Origin: Tetraselmis striata
Lineage: Eukaryota > Chlorophyta > Chlorodendrophyceae > Chlorodendrales > Chlorodendraceae
Reading direction: 5' to 3'
Assembly (NCBI GenBank): GCA_006384855.1
Contig: VCJN01001388.1
Span: forward strand, 147,234-211,233
Length of the DNA stretch: 64,000 bases
Below are positions 12,013-20,919 of this stretch, piece after piece. The notes below the pieces were generated by a model. It did not search any database and was not told the DNA's origin. It was given only the letters and a program-made list of their open reading frames with translations. Both the position numbers and the translations under genes were made by a program. Every line of letters starts with the position of its first letter. The first letter of the stretch is position 1.

Positions 12013-12708
12013 TCATATTGGTAATATAGAGGTTTGATTACACCGGGCTAGTCTGTCACCGGTATTGGTAACGTTTAGATACTACTTTGAATGCTAGCTA
12101 GAAGTACATGTACTCGCAGTACGCGTACCGCTTGGACTTCCCCACACCGGTTCGCGTAGGTACTCGTTTCTGAAGACCGTAAACGGGTCTCAAATCCGAG
12201 ATGTGTAGCTGGCAACGCTTTTTGGCTACGTGGCACGCGCTACGTGCGTAGTATTAGCACGTGACCGCTCGCGCTCCTCCCTCATCATCCCGCCGCCAGC
12301 CCCATCCCTGCCCGCGACACACAAGACGAGGCACCTGAACGCCACCATATGCCTACGTTAGCGCGCTGCTACCGCGGTATGCGCGTGATGGTGCCGGCCG
12401 GTGTGTTCGATTGGCATCGGTGGGGCGGGATGGGTTGGCGAGACGGGTGGTCACGTGGGCTCCGAGCTTTGATCAAATGACGTTATATTTGACTGTATCC
12501 ACCGGATACTAATCACTATTCGCACTCGTTTCGGTAGTTGCAGCTCAGGATTGTGACCCCGCTGTACACAGCTTTAACCCCGGGAGGATTTCATTTAGCG
12601 AGTAGCCGGGGAACCGGTGTGCCGATGTCCAGCGGCGCTAGCGACAGCATGCGACAGCCTTGCTACATGACGCACCCGCACCACGAGGGGAGTCCACCTT
12701 CTGCCTTT
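12013..12708 (+). repeat. left direct repeat of the 12.0-18.9 kb block (interrupted)
   Basis: 12013-12142 and 12622-12708 together match the uninterrupted 18648-18867 at about 90%. Shared landmarks are TATTGGTAATATAGAGGTTTGAT, CGCGTACCGCTTGGACTTCC and GATGTCCAGCGGCGCTAGCG. The second part can encode M-S-S-G-A-S-D-S-x-R-Q-P-C-Y-M-T-H in both copies. The 479 bp that interrupt this copy are a separate insertion. The pair brackets 5.9 kb that includes a tyrosine-recombinase remnant. Confidence 0.85.
12143..12621. mobile_element. 479-bp MITE-like insertion
   Basis: Inserted inside the left direct repeat; the right repeat at 18758-18795 gives the empty site. Ends are CACACCGGTTC and its exact inverse GAACCGGTGTG, with weaker matching a further 13 bp inward (ending TACTCG). 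Comparing filled and empty sites leaves a 2-bp CC duplication: the left flank ends in TTCCC, the right flank begins with CCGATG, and the empty site reads TTCCCGATG. No ORF inside is worth calling. The superfamily is unassigned; a 2-bp duplication that is not TA is unusual. Confidence 0.75.
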
Positions 12709-12833
12709 GCGCCAGCTGACCATTTAGCGTAACGGCGCCGCACCTCTCGTAGTAGGTGTGCAAGGTGTGAATATCTCTACGAGTGGACGGTCTCGACGAC
12801 TAGTCTTCCACCACGACACTTGCGCACGCTACG

Positions 12834-13091
12834 ATGGCAGGCGGCAAGAAGGCGGCAGACCCTACGAAGGCAACGCCAGCCGACAGTTTGGCCGACACGC
12901 CCGCGGAGCCGACGGAGACGACACGGCACACGACAACGCTTGCGTTACTGCAAGCGCTAGCGTTGAAGGTGCACGCTTTATCGACCCGCTCGGGGGAACA
13001 TGACAACAACAAGCACAAGGAGCGGCGCGACATTCCCTCGGACGACGGCGAAGTCGGCGAGGGTGGTACATCGCGTAACCCGGTACCGTAG
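12834..13091 (+). CDS. small hydrophilic ORF in the direct-repeat block
   Basis: Intronless ORF of 85 codons starting M-A-G-G-K-K. It is rich in Thr/Ala/Glu/Asp with no hydrophobic core and no family recognised. It lies just inside the left direct repeat and upstream of the HTH gene. It may be the first exon of that gene or chance. A weak call. Confidence 0.25.
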   Translation: MAGGKKAADPTKATPADSLADTPAEPTETTRHTTTLALLQALALKVHALSTRSGEHDNNKHKERRDIPSDDGEVGEGGTSRNPVP

Positions 13092-13272
13092 TGCGAAAAC
13101 TGCCCGAATATGTTATATCCAAGATGTCGTTTTCCGCCCCACTCAGCTGCACGCGTGCGGGTGTGGCACAGCGCCATGTACATGCCAACCCACTCGTCAC
13201 CCTGCCACATTCTTAGTCACAGCCACTCACCGCCCCGCAACCAACCGAAGCACCGGCCCTCGCAGGGGCGCA

Positions 13273-14301
13273 ATGGACCCAATACGGGACTTTCGGCTGC
13301 CTGGCGCGGCTACTCTGGCCTCAGAGGCCAAGCAGTTCGGCATCTCCGTGGCCACCCTCAAGAACCAGTGCAGTGCGCGCACGCCCACCCACCCACATCC
13401 CTCAACTTCGCACCTATGCCGTTGCTTTACTCCGCCTAGGAAAAGTTTCTCTAACGGTCCGGGGACCTAGCCACGTGTATTAGGCAACTTTCTGGCTTAG
13501 TGGATTCTCTGCTAGTGTGTTTTACAGTCCCCTAGTCCGGTTTTCGTGGATGGGTATTTCTGTGGCAATGCGCGAGTCGGAGGATGGCACCGGCGGGGGC
13601 GTGGCCATGGACTAAACCTCGCTACCCGAACCACGACGGCACCAGGTTCATGGACCTCTCCTCGGATGTGGACTAGGACGTGGGGGGTAGTGGGTCGGAG
13701 TGGGCGTACAAGGGGAGGACGATTTGGAGCTGGCCCCGACTACCGGGTGCGTCCTGACGGCCCCGGAGCGTCTCGTCAAGCACGGCACCGTCGAATGCGG
13801 TGCCGCTTACTGCTTGCCCAACCTCGCCGAGGCGCGCGGAGGCCTTCATCATCACGGACGTCGATGGCGGGCAGCCCACCGGCCTGCTCTACAAGTGAGC
13901 GCCGCAACGTGTATGTGCGATGGCGGTGGGGTTGGGTGATTGATAATTACAATTAAGTAGAAATGCCAGTCGTACTATCTACATGCCATTCTAACTTTTC
14001 TGTTGCCGCCCCCGGCCCGCCCTTCAGGATACCGGCCGGCACACTCTGCCGGCCGGGCAAGCATGGACGCCGGCAGCCACCCGCGCTCTTCCACCCCAAG
14101 GCAGCCAAAGGTCGGAAGCCCCGGCGTGCCGATGGGACGGTAGGCAAGTACTGCGGTATTAGCGACAGGGTGTCCCCTAGCATGCTTAGGGTTGCCGGCA
14201 TGCTTAAAGATGCCCAGGCCCGCCTTGAGAGAGAGCAGCGCAAGAGAGTGCGTGAGAGAAAGAAGGTGCTCATTGTCATGAAGGCGGCGGCCATGCGCTA
14301 G
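13273..14301 (+). CDS. HTH-domain protein, probably element-encoded, spliced
   Basis: ATG 13273 opens an exon with A-S-E-A-K-Q-F-G-I-S-V-A-T-L-K-N-Q, the signature of a pipsqueak/CENP-B-type helix-turn-helix (A-A-x-x-F-G-I-x-x-x-T-L). Downstream a second open stretch near 13840-13895 has F-I-I-T-D-V-D-G-G-Q-P. A last exon beginning near 14028 (R-I-P-A-G-T-L-C) runs to the stop at 14301 and is strongly basic, ending in an Arg/Lys-rich helix. Splice sites between these parts are not settled, and the exon near 13600-13760 contains stops in the expected frame. Psq-type HTHs are common in transposases and their domesticated relatives, and the position inside the repeat-bounded block supports that. 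No catalytic domain is visible. Confidence 0.4.
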
Positions 14302-14539
14302 CCGCGTGATGTAATATTTTCACTACATCTCTCAAACTTTGGATCGCAATTGTCATGAAAAAGCTATTACAATGTTTCTATGGGGGGAAATGGCTGCGGC
14401 TCCCGTGGGCGAAGCCCGCTTGGTGCCCGGGGGGGGGGGGGGGGGAGTGCGGGGCGGGAGGGGGGGGGGCGCTCTACGTGGGCGTAGCGCGCTTCTTGCC
14501 CTATGGGCCGCGCTTCGGCCGCTCTGGTGTGGGCATCTC

Positions 14540-15869
14540 ATGTTGGTGGCTTTCGTAAATTTTCATGTGGCCAAGGACCTGCCCCAACCCTGAACTCTGG
14601 GTGCCCAGCAGCGCCCCTCCGGTAGGCAGTCTTTGTGACGGTCACGCTGAGCAAGTGAGCGTGCTCAGACCCGTGGCGATCACAGTTCAGCAGGTCGCCA
14701 TACTAGCTTATGTAATCAGGGATATGGCACTGCAGAATGTGGCAGTACACGGTGGCAGCGTCATTCTCACCTGCAACATTGACAAATGCATGCACGAATT
14801 TCTCTGCCACCTGCTTGACATGTTGTGCGCGAGCCTCCTGCAGGTGCAGAGGTGACAGCTGGGCGGTGCCAAGTACGCGAGCTGGGTCCACGGGCTCCAG
14901 CAGCAGCTCCAAGCTCTGGAGTTGCTTGCAGATTTCCCAGGCAGTCTGCGCCTTCACATCATCGGGGGCGCTTACCGTTGGGCAAGTCTCCCTGACGTGC
15001 TCCAGCGCCTTGTCGTACTTGGCGATAAGCTTCACGCACTCTGCGCCGATGAAGGACTCCTTCTTCATGGCAATGGAGACAGCAACTTGCTTCTTGTTCT
15101 TTCTCTTCTTGCTGTTGACTGTGATGCCGAGCTCGTCGAACATCCACTGCCGCAGGGCCTGTAGGTACTCTGGGGTGGCGCAATGGCACCGGACTGTGTA
15201 GTAGTACATGCCCGCCGTGATGCAAAGGTTGGTGTGCATGAGATCATGTATCTTATGCTTGGCTTAGATGTGCAGCAGTGGGGGCTTGGGGTACCTGCAA
15301 TGTGCATATAGTTATAAACAATTAGCAACATAGTATTACCAATCAGCATGAAACATGTCAATACATATGCAAACGCTGCAAAACAATTCGAGATAACAGA
15401 CCTCTCCGCAGCATGCAACCTTAGTTGCAAATTCCCTCAGTTCCTTCTTTATCTCCTTTGGGGGGACATCGGGGATCATCTTATTGCAGCACGGGCACGT
15501 GTATGCCTTGTCCACGATGCCCTTTACAAAATTGTGAGACGCGCATGCCGGCTAGCTCCTTCTCCTTGTTATGTACCGCCGGGCTGGCTGCTCGGCGCGC
15601 TGCACCGCCTCGCCCTCACAGAGCTGCATCACCTCAGCATGCAGCTCAGCCAGTTGTTCCTCCACGCTCCGGCGTGCGAATTGTTGCTCCTGTGCTGTTG
15701 ATTTGGTGGCCGCCAGGTGCGACTCCAACGAGGCGACCGCGCCATCGCGCCCGGCGTGCGGGCGGGCAGCGTAGCGCCGTGGCCCACGCACATTGCTGAC
15801 GAAGGGCCCAGCGCGTGCCGCTTTCGAGGCCTCGTCATTGCCTTGGCGGGTCGAGGCCGTCGACAACAA
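14540..15869 (-). pseudogene. multi-exon transposase-like gene remnant
   Basis: Minus strand. An exon from 15869 to about 15550 encodes a coiled coil (Leu/Glu/Ala-rich, A-R-R-S-V-E-E-Q-L-A-E-L-H). The next, to about 15402, has A-Y-T-C-P-C-C-N-K-M-I-P-D-V-P, a zinc-binding-like C-x2-C-C. The third, from about 15240 to 14705, has V-R-C-H-C-A-T-P-E-Y-L and M-K-K-E-S-F-I-G-A-E-C-V-K-L, ending V-Y-C-H-I-L-Q-C-H-I-P-D. After one stop the sense goes on with N-C-D-R-H-G-S-E-H-A-H down to about 14590. The E-H-x-H ending and overall order resemble RNase-H-fold transposase-like proteins of protist repeats; this is from memory. Stops within the sense sequence make it a pseudogene. The G tract at 14430 lies just beyond. 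Confidence 0.5.
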
Positions 15870-16003
15870 TAGCTGGTGCCTTTGTTACTCGCGTTTTGAG
15901 GGCGACGGGCGGGCGGGCCGTTGCCTAATGCCGCGTCCGCGGGCGATTCGGTACCCCAGACAGCACCATCGCGGTCAAACCCTGTAACTACTAGTGCCCC
16001 CCA

Positions 16004-16032
16004 ACCCCCCCCCCCCCCCCCCCCCCCCCCCC
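16004..16032 (+). repeat. C tract within the direct-repeat block
   Basis: An essentially uninterrupted run of C. A second run lies at 16328-16350, about 300 bp downstream, just before the recombinase coding remnant. Proline-run ORFs across both are artefacts. Confidence 0.85.
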
Positions 16033-16381
16033 GGCGCCCCACGGTCCTCTTGCCACTCTCTTGGACTGACCGACGACCGACCTCGGTGGGCCATGTGGCA
16101 GGGATGGCATGGCACCACCGCCGGCGGCTGTGCCTGGCGCTTTTGTATTGTCCGTGGTGTATTCGGAATCCGAACTACGGTACGGGTTACCGCGGGAATT
16201 TGTGTGGGCAAGGAGCCGGAGCACGACGCCCGGACAACCGCTGCTACGGGGGGTGCGCGCGGCGCCACGGCAGTGTTCATCGACCCTCGGGATTGGGAAG
16301 ACCTCTTGCCCCCGGCGTACCAAGACTGCCCCCCCCCCCCCCCCCCCCCCGCCGGGCGCCTCACGCCCGAGCCTGTGGCGG

Positions 16382-17690
16382 CCCCGTAACGACAAGGTCG
16401 ACCGCTACCTCACTGAGGCCAACAAGACTGCGTCGCGCGACGAGTACCACCACCTGCTGTGCTATGGCATCTACCGCGCCGCCGCTAACGCGGCGGCTTA
16501 GACAGCTTTGGCTACGCTTCTCGCGCCCGATATCCCCACCCAAGACCGCGTCGACGCCCTCGACCTACTCGACGCCACGCATCGCACGCTTGAAGCCGTG
16601 GGCGACGCGGATGAGGCAAGGCTCACCTACCTTCGCGTCGGCGTGGGCAGAGACTACCGCCAGTACGTACGGCAGTGCCATCCGCCCATTCCTACCGTTC
16701 TGCGCTGAGCATGGTGTGCCGGCCCTAGTTTCCACGGCGGCAACCGTCGCGCGCTACATCGCGTGGCAGGGTTTGCGGGGGACTATCAAGGTAGCCAGTC
16801 TGCAGCCTTACCTTTCCGCGATCAACGGTTTCTACCGCGACCACGGCGCGGAGCCGGTGGCGCAAGGCGACCTCATCAGCAAGGTGAGAAAGGGCCTCGC
16901 GGCATCGCAAATTGAGCCAGACCCGCCTGGGGTCCGCACCCACGTGCCCGCCCGGTTGACCACACGGACATTGCGGCTGACGGAGACCCTGCGTGAGGAG
17001 TTGGGACCCACATGAACCCGCGACCAGCTTCCTCGTATCCTCTTGTTCCGCGCCGCGATGGCAGTCGTTGCCATGTATGTGTTCTACGCGGGTGGCAAGG
17101 CTGGCGTGGCCTGCCAAACGGTCGATTTGACGGTTACTGCAGATGGCACAATCCTATTGTACCATCGGGACCGAACAGGCAGACGAGGGCAGCACCGTGA
17201 CCGTAAGTTACAGTGCCAGATTCCGGCTCGCGCGCAGCCCCGGATTGCGGCCATGGTGCTCTATTCTGATGCCGCACGCGCAGTTTACTACTGCGGTCAG
17301 CGCGGACTGCCAGCAGCCCGGTGGGCAGTGACCCATGACGGGCCGGCGGCATCGTGGACATCGGTCACCGTTACATACTGGTTGCAGTTAGTGGCACATA
17401 TGTTGGACCCGCCTCCCGCACCCGCCTCCCGCCCGGGTTTGTGTGGACGTCACACTCTCTCCGCAAAGGCGCGGTCACTGCGGCGTATGCCATCGGCGTG
17501 GCGCTGCAGAAGATCAAGCACTTTGGCAGTTGGGCGCAGTTGTCCAACGTCGTGCTCGACTAGTACATCAATCCCACGGCGCTGCCGTGTGCGGCATCGT
17601 GGCAGCTCTTCGGTTGGCTTACCCGTTGGGGTGGGCCGCCAGCGACAGGCTGCCCGCCCATGGGCGGCATGCTGGCAAATGCGGCCCCTC
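16382..17690 (+). pseudogene. tyrosine recombinase remnant
   Basis: Coding sense runs across three frames. The first part is a helical region with D-E-Y-H-H-L-L-C-Y-G-I-Y-R-A-A to a stop at 16499. Next comes a core-binding-like domain at about 16508-17000: F-L-P-F-C-A-E-H-G-V-P, then V-A-R-Y-I-A-W-Q-G, then L-Q-P-Y-L-S-A-I-N-G-F-Y. Last is a catalytic part, 17040-17650. There H-S-L-R-K-G gives the H-x-x-R box, and G-S-W-A-Q-L-S-N-V-V-L-D followed by an in-frame TAG and Y-I-N-P gives the region of the catalytic tyrosine. The family is phage-integrase-fold recombinases as found in Cryptons and in DIRS/PAT retroelements. No reverse transcriptase or methyltransferase partner is visible nearby. 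At least two frameshifts and one stop make it non-functional as written. Confidence 0.7.
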
Positions 17691-17695
17691 ATAGA

Positions 17696-18631
17696 GGGTT
17701 CCCGCTAAATTTATAGCTCAAATTAGATAGCTATCGACATCGCGCCACGTCGCCCGCATAACCGCGCTTTATGTAATTTACCGCCGCTTTGCTACTCCGC
17801 AGCTGCTTTACCTCCGCCGCGTCTGCGATCGCGTCCTCGTCGGGCGCCCGAGGGTCCCCCTCCTCATCCTCCCACTCCATGTCCACCCAACCCGTCAGCT
17901 TCAGCTTGTTCCGCATGTCACTCCACTCCTTGAACCCGGCCTCGCCCTTTTTCAGCACGACCGTGGGATCGCGCTGTTGGTTCTTGACCGCCGACCACTG
18001 ACTGTCGTTCATGTCGGCCTTCCGCTCGCTACCCGCCCGCCACACCGCCACCATGGCCTTCACCTTCTCCGACAGGTTTTTCCCCACCGGCAGCTCAATG
18101 TCCGCTGCAGGAGCCACCTCCAGCAGATCCTCGCGTAGCTTGGACTCCAGCTATGCCTAATCCCCCCACTGCTTCGACCGCCAGTACGCGGGGACGCCTG
18201 CGCCGTCGGCGGCGCGCCGCGGCGCCAAGATCCACGAGAGTTCGCTGTCTCACCGCTTTGACCAAGCATACCCGGACGAGTGGTTGTTGGTCTTCTCGGC
18301 TGCGCGGGACATAGTGGACAACATGGCGCGGGTCACTGGGTGTTGAGTGGGTGCAAGCGGTGGCGGCGGACGTGGGTTGCTGGAAGATGCAGAGTGGAGC
18401 TCGCGCGGGTGGACCTCCCCAGCAGTCCCACGGGCCGCGGAATTTAAGAGCTATCCAATTCATTTTACCGGTCATAACAGAAGCTATCCAAATCGCCAAA
18501 ATCCGCGGCGAGCTATCTATTTGCGAGCAATTAGATAGCTCGGAGAGCTATCTAATTGCGTACGCGGGCGTTACGCGCTGACGTGTCAATAAAGTGCTAT
18601 CTAATTAGAGCTATATTTTTAGCGGGAACCC
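17696..18631. mobile_element. 936-bp element with 36-bp terminal inverted repeats
   Basis: Left end GGGTTCCCGCTAAA and onward for 36 bp matches the inverse of the right end with three mismatches. Subterminal copies of AGCTATCTAATT (for example 18531-18557) repeat the inner TIR motif, a common transposase-binding arrangement. No clean target duplication is visible next to the GGG ends, so the exact termini are uncertain by a few bases. Inside lies a minus-strand gene remnant. It sits immediately after the recombinase remnant and before the right direct repeat. The superfamily is unassigned. Confidence 0.7.
17740..18300 (-). pseudogene. unrecognised ORF inside the TIR element
   Basis: Minus-strand sense from about 18300 reads N-N-H-S-S-G-Y-A-W-S-K-R, W-I-L-A-P-R-R and Y-W-R-S-K-Q-W-G-D. 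After two stops it continues as L-E-S-K-L-R-E-D-L-L-E-V into an open stretch of 129 codons. That stretch has D-S-Q-W-S-A-V-K-N-Q-Q-R and then an acidic W-E-D-E-E-G-D-P. The open part is charged, helical and lacks a DDE or zinc pattern. It may be the element's own protein, decayed at its N-terminal end, or captured sequence. Confidence 0.4.
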
Positions 18632-18647
18632 GCTAATGGTTAAATGG

Positions 18648-18867
18648 TTATATTGGTAATATAGAGGTTTGATCACACCGGGCTATTCTGTCACCGGTAC
18701 TGATAATGTTAAGATTCTACTTTGAATGCTAGCTACCAGTAGCTACCTGTACTCGCAGTACGCGTACCGCTTGGACTTCCCGATGTCCAGCGGCGCTAGC
18801 GACAGCATTCGACAGCCCTGCTACATGACGCACCCGCACCACGAGGGGAATCCACCTTCTGCCTCAC
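18648..18867 (+). repeat. right direct repeat of the 12.0-18.9 kb block
   Basis: About 220 bp matching 12013-12142 plus 12622-12708 in the same orientation and without the 479-bp insertion, so it is the reference for the empty site. It could be the terminal repeat of a recombinase-bearing element or the product of a segmental duplication. Confidence 0.85.
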
Positions 18868-20296
18868 CAGTTGGCGCAATCCACCCACCCCGCTATGCTA
18901 CCCTTTTCAATGCGGACAGTACGCCCCGTGGGCCTACTCACACCCAAAAATGTAAGAGATTTACATCTTTGGCAAAGGCGGCCCCACAATGGTTAAATGT
19001 TCGTACATTTAACCATGATATTGCGTAAATAATATTCCGTAACTACCATATTGCGTGAACACCTCTACAGGTACGGGTACCGTACTCGTACGATGTCGGC
19101 AGCATCGTTTGGAGTCTATACACACCACGACTCGGAGTCTACTGCCGATACCTGCTGGATGTAATTATTAGTCGAGCAAGTTCCCTTATCCCTAAATGCT
19201 CCGTCGTGTTTAAAATACTCAACACTTGAGCAACTGTTGGGCAACAAAGCGCCGCCGCACGCAGCGAACGATTGTCGAGACGCCTTGTTTGGGCACGCGA
19301 CAAGGGTGATGTCGTGCATGACAGCAACGGCCGTCCCGACGGCACGGACGCTCTCCATCTCGTCCGTACCGGTTTGTTGTGGTAGACGTAGCTCTCGTCG
19401 TTGACAGCCGTGACGCTTGACGGCCATGGTACCGAACGCGTGCGCCACACCTAACCTCCAGATATTGAATCACTGCAAGAGGTTGCTCCTCCTCTGCGGG
19501 AGCCCCGTAGCCCGTAGGCCGGTACTGTGACTCGGCTACGGGTGATGAGGTTAAAACCCCCCAACGGGGACCCCCTAGCTCCACCACATCGTTGTGCACA
19601 TGGTCACCAAACCTCTCTCGGCTGCCAAACCGATTGGGCAGGATTGGGAAACAACTTCGGGTACACGACCCATGTAAACCACAGTTACCGGGGGGGGGGG
19701 GGGGGGGGGGTTGCTGTCGCTGCCGACGAAGAAACGCATGAGCGTGGCACGACGACTCGCACCGACAACGTGGTCCCCGGTGCAGACTTAATCAGCCATG
19801 GACCTCACGCGCGCAAGTGCGCGAAGCCGCGGCATTGAGCTAGCTGGAAGATGGTCTGGCGAGTGGCGGTGGCTGCCCTGAGTAGCTTCCCGGCCGGAAG
19901 CGGAGCGTCACTGGCGGTAGCGCAACCCGTACTGGCGGTACCGGAAATATAGCTGGGTGGAACCACAAAACCGTACGGGAAGCGCTAGGGCGGTTTGCAT
20001 GTCTTCTGGAAGAGGAAACCCCAAAAACCAATATTTATTTAGATCATATCGTCGCGCGGGCTTTGTGCCGCTATCCGTTATCTAACCGTTGTTTAAGCGA
20101 ATAATCCGTTATCCTGTGAAGGCAGCGGCAGGGCATATTGCAGTACATACGGCGGTAGCTCCAGCATATAAAATGCGTGAGCTAGCTGCAGATGGTCGCT
20201 CCTACATACTCCATCTTAGCAAATGTCTAATTATTACATCAATAGGGCTTATAGCAAATGGTCGATAAGTAGTCCTGACACACACCTGGTAATTTA
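18868..20296. other. gene-poor; G tract and a possible coding trace
   Basis: Minus-strand 19450-19200 reads sensibly across two frames (G-T-M-A-V-K-R-H, then V-Y-H-N-K-P-V, then G-T-A-V-A-V-M-H-D-I) and may be a decayed transposase, but no family is assigned. A G run lies at 19690-19710. Nothing else is supported. Confidence 0.35.
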
Positions 20297-20425
20297 CAGC
20301 TGTTGCTGGTACTGGTGTGAATTACAAGAAGGGCAGTAACAACTATTGCTGGTACTGGTGTGAATTACAAAAAGGGCAGTTCCCCAGAATTAGAAAATCA
20401 ATTGCTGGTACTGGTTTGAATTACA
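20297..20425 (+). repeat. tandem repeat, about 55-58 bp, three units
   Basis: Three imperfect units sharing TTGCTGGTACTGGT then TGAATTACAA. A related single unit, GGTGTGAATTACAAAAGGCC, occurs at 31127-31146, so the word is also dispersed. Confidence 0.8.
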
Positions 20426-20919
20426 AAAGCGTAAGCAACAAGAGCCTACCGAGTAGTACAACGTGGTACTGGTACCTGTAGTCGCTACACAAAAAACATC
20501 AGCACATTCCCTGACACCTCTCCTCCGTTGCCTTCGTCCGGTCTCGGCCCCTACCGTTACAGTCTTGCTGCCGCGTTAAGATTTCAAGGATATCGTAAGT
20601 TCAAGGTGGCGCTGCTCATCTATCCACGACTGCCAGTTCATGTGCCTCTGCTGCGCCAATTCCTACGGCGAGACGTTCCACTACTGAACATCAAGTGAAG
20701 AGTACCGAAGGATATTCGCACATGTACCTGTAGTCGCTACTGTATCGTCGCTGCGAACCCCGTACAGCCTTACCTGCAGAATCACACAGAGATTTGAAGC
20801 TGCCGTTGCTCAGCCTACAGGCGTGTGCTTCATTCCGGGACGAGCTTCAAGTTCTGCCCGGCGACGGAGACTGCGAGCCCCCAACGCGGCTTGTGACTGC
20901 TGCCTATTGCAAATTCGCG

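Noticed and set aside
12013-18867. LTRs of a conventional retrotransposon
   Set aside because: The direct repeats do not begin TG or end CA, show no adjacent primer site or polypurine tract, and no reverse transcriptase was found between them.
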